Position numbers and translations under genes: made by a program. Under the pieces are notes generated by a model. That model was not told where the DNA came from. It made no database searches and saw only the letters and a program-made list of their open reading frames with translations. From Ascidiaceihabitans donghaensis (GTDB lineage: Bacteria > Pseudomonadota > Alphaproteobacteria > Rhodobacterales > Rhodobacteraceae), in NCBI RefSeq assembly GCF_900302465.1, contig NZ_OMOR01000001.1, forward strand, positions 3,008,729 through 3,072,728: 64,000 bases of DNA. The letters are read 5' to 3'. Below, in pieces: positions 62,017 to 64,000 of this stretch (the stretch's first letter is position 1; every line of letters starts with the position of its first letter).

Positions 62017-62378
62017 GGCCGACCCTCCGCGTCCGCAGGCTGTGATGCGTCGGGTTCCGGCTGGTCATCTATGTGATCATCGTCAGACCCCAAAAACGCC
62101 CCCAACCCGATCATCACCACAACCGCCGTCATGCCAAAGGAGATCACAATCGCTGTCAGTACCAAAGCTTGCGGCAACGGGTCTGCGTAAAGTGCCGCAC
62201 CGTCTTGCAAGACAGGGGGGGCACCGATGGTCAGACGTCCTGAGGAAAAGAGAAACACATTCACTGCATAGGTCAAAAGCGAGATACCCAAAATGACAGG
62301 GAAGGTGCGCAACCGCAGCACCAGATAAATTCCTGCAGTCGTCATAACGCCAATGGCAGAGGCAACAAGAAGCTCCAT
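62013..62378 (-). CDS. mrpC: Na+/H+ antiporter subunit C (Mrp type)
   Basis: The 121-residue protein has three helices and is homologous to NuoK: GVMTTAGIYLVLRLRTFPVILGISLLTYAVNVFLF and PLPQALVLTAIVISFGMTAVVVM. The Asp/Glu-rich C-terminal tail (GSDDDHIDDQPEPDA) is soluble. It overlaps mrpD and lies 1 base after mrpAB. Confidence 0.93.
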   Translation of the reverse strand: MELLVASAIGVMTTAGIYLVLRLRTFPVILGISLLTYAVNVFLFSSGRLTIGAPPVLQDGAALYADPLPQALVLTAIVISFGMTAVVVMIGLGAFLGSDDDHIDDQPEPDASQPADAEGRP

Positions 62379-62379
62379 A

Positions 62380-64000
62380 TCAGTTGCCCTCCTTCACGGG
62401 TGCAGTTGGTGCATTGTGTGCATCGTCTGAATCATCGCGCGACGGGTCAATATCCATCGGATGCTCGCTGTCTTGCGCACCTGCGCGGCGGGCCAACCTC
62501 GAGAAACTCTCAAGTGACAACATCACGGCCCCGACCACTGCCAGAAAGACACCCACATCGAACAAAGCCGCCGTGGCCAGTTCAAACTTATAGAAAGGCG
62601 GGATGCGCACGTAGGTGAAATCGGATGTCAAGAAAGGCTTGGCCACAAACCACGATCCGATGCCAGTGAATCCCGCCACCAGAACGCCTGCGCCGATTAC
62701 CCCGTGATAGGGGTACTTCAATCGCGCTGTTGCCCAGTTAAAGCCGCTGGCCATGTACTGCATCACCACACCAATCGACACAATCAAGCCGGCGATAAAG
62801 CCGCCGCCCGGTTCATTGTGTCCGCGCAAGAAGATGTAAAACCCGACCATCAGCACCACAGGCATGATCACACGTGTCAGCACCACCATCATCATAGGAT
62901 GCATATCGCCCGCGCGCGGCTGGTCTGGCACACGGTTCAACAGCCGCGCACGCACAGGCCCGCTGAGCAACGTTTCCGTCAGCGCATAGATCAGCAGCGC
63001 CGCGATGCCCAAAACGATGATTTCGCCGTATGTGTCAAAGCCACGGAAATCGACAAGGATCACGTTGACCACATTGGTGCCACCGCCCCCTTTATAGGAA
63101 TTGGCAAGGTGAAATTCGGAAATAGATGCAGCCACCGGATCGCGCAGCATGTAGTGATAGGCCAACGCAAACGTGGCAAGCCCCCCCAAAACAGCCACGC
63201 CACCATCGCGCAACCGGCGCAAAACCGTACTTTCCACTGGCGTTTTGTTGGGCAAGAAATTCAGCGCCAACAACAGCAGAATGATCGTGACAACTTCGAC
63301 AGTAAACTGCGTCATCGCAAGGTCAGGGGCACTGAGATAGACGAAGCCCACCGACACCATCAGCCCCACAATTCCGATCAGGATCAGCGCCAAAAAGCGG
63401 TTGCGGTGCAGCAAGACCAACCCCACAGTGGCTGCAACCAACATCGCCCAACCTGCCAACGGAACTGGCCCGGCTGCCTGAATGTCGCGTGTCGCGGGCC
63501 CTACTGTACCTGTTGTCCATGCGTAGTATCCGGCCAAAACGATAGCAACCGTTGCGATCGTGGCATAACGGGTAAACGCGCCGTTGTGTGAAGAATGGAT
63601 GACCGTTTTCGCACTCCGTGCTACGGCTTCAACCAGAGCTTCAAAAATTGTTTTCGCTTCAGGGCGCGGCGCCACATCCCACAGCTTTTGCAGGGGGTTG
63701 TAGACAACCATCAGCACCAGACCGCCAACAACGGCAATAATCGACATGTAAAGCGCCGGCACCAGACCATGCCAAATCTTGAAGTAGTTCTTTGGCACAT
63801 CTGCAGCATCGCCCAACAAAGACGCCGTGACTGTTTTGACAAATGGTTCCGCCAGGAAAGGCGCCACACCAATCGCCACCACAAGCACCACCAGAATGGC
63901 TGGCGGCATCCACAGGCCCGTATTCGGGTCATGCGGGTTTGACGGGTAATCGTCGCGCACCGGTCCCAAAAACGTGTGTCCGATCAAACGGAAACAGTAG
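62380..64000 (-). CDS. mrpAB: Fused Na+/H+ antiporter subunits A and B (partial, N-terminus outside window)
   Basis: The visible 540 residues are the C-terminal part of a larger protein running off the right edge; the frame is open to base 64000, so the first Met-like codon is not the start. It covers the end of MrpA (DFRGFDTYGEIIVLGIAALLIY, SAPDLAMTQFTVEVVTIILLLLALNFLP) and then MrpB (GGGFIAGLIVSIGVVMQYMASG). Such A-B fusions are normal in alphaproteobacteria (PhaAB). First visible gene of the minus-strand mrp operon. Confidence 0.93.
   Translation of the reverse strand, partial: YCFRLIGHTFLGPVRDDYPSNPHDPNTGLWMPPAILVVLVVAIGVAPFLAEPFVKTVTASLLGDAADVPKNYFKIWHGLVPALYMSIIAVVGGLVLMVVYNPLQKLWDVAPRPEAKTIFEALVEAVARSAKTVIHSSHNGAFTRYATIATVAIVLAGYYAWTTGTVGPATRDIQAAGPVPLAGWAMLVAATVGLVLLHRNRFLALILIGIVGLMVSVGFVYLSAPDLAMTQFTVEVVTIILLLLALNFLPNKTPVESTVLRRLRDGGVAVLGGLATFALAYHYMLRDPVAASISEFHLANSYKGGGGTNVVNVILVDFRGFDTYGEIIVLGIAALLIYALTETLLSGPVRARLLNRVPDQPRAGDMHPMMMVVLTRVIMPVVLMVGFYIFLRGHNEPGGGFIAGLIVSIGVVMQYMASGFNWATARLKYPYHGVIGAGVLVAGFTGIGSWFVAKPFLTSDFTYVRIPPFYKFELATAALFDVGVFLAVVGAVMLSLESFSRLARRAGAQDSEHPMDIDPSRDDSDDAHNAPTAPVKEGN

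Overview
The window looks like the chromosome of a marine Rhodobacteraceae (Roseobacter-group) alphaproteobacterium. Gene content, the many 4-base ATGA/TAATG gene overlaps, and a short repeat family familiar from that group all fit. No database search was possible; family names rest on motifs read in the translations.

Region 1 (1-30800) is ordinary core and metabolic DNA. It holds the N-terminal part of dnaE; a tightly packed purine operon (xdhABC followed by a nucleoside/BMP-type ABC importer) that links uptake of purines to xanthine oxidation; a Nudix hydrolase and PiT phosphate transporter; several small enzymes (deacetylase-like, GNAT, GST, aldo/keto reductase, FAD oxidoreductase, GH25 lysozyme); a minus-strand catabolic block (dimethylglycine/sarcosine dehydrogenase-like, GlcD-like FAD oxidase, gamma-glutamyltransferase, 2-hydroxyacid dehydrogenase); a haloalkane dehalogenase; a quinone reductase; and a BON-MscS channel.

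Region 2 (about 30925-47198) is a composite genomic island at the 3' end of tRNA-Gln(TTG). An 18-bp piece of the tRNA end recurs at 44472 and 47181 in direct orientation and at 33493 inverted. Around these cores lie copies of a left-end module (a His-Me/HNH endonuclease gene) and a right-end module. The island therefore reads as two or three related integrative elements stacked in tandem and then rearranged. It carries an SF3 helicase/primase with the HNH gene, a tyrosine integrase with two small coupled genes, a C-protein-like regulator with a C-box-like operator, a DUF805 membrane protein, a standalone reverse transcriptase with a YRDD active site, a 1473-residue RTX protein coupled to a four-helix membrane protein, a second secreted-protein/effector-like pair broken by an IS3 remnant, and several decayed gene pieces. 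The best candidates for something new are the reverse transcriptase locus with its structured upstream gap, and the RTX/four-helix pair, which has the layout of a toxin with its immunity protein.

Region 3 (47200-64000) returns to core DNA: a dipeptide/oligopeptide ABC operon with two tandem binding proteins, a TetR regulator with a visible operator and an SRPBCC protein, an orphan type VI secretion effector set (DUF4123 chaperone, Tox-REase-7-like nuclease, probable immunity protein), and a Mrp-type Na+/H+ antiporter operon (mrpGFEDC and a fused mrpAB that runs off the right edge).
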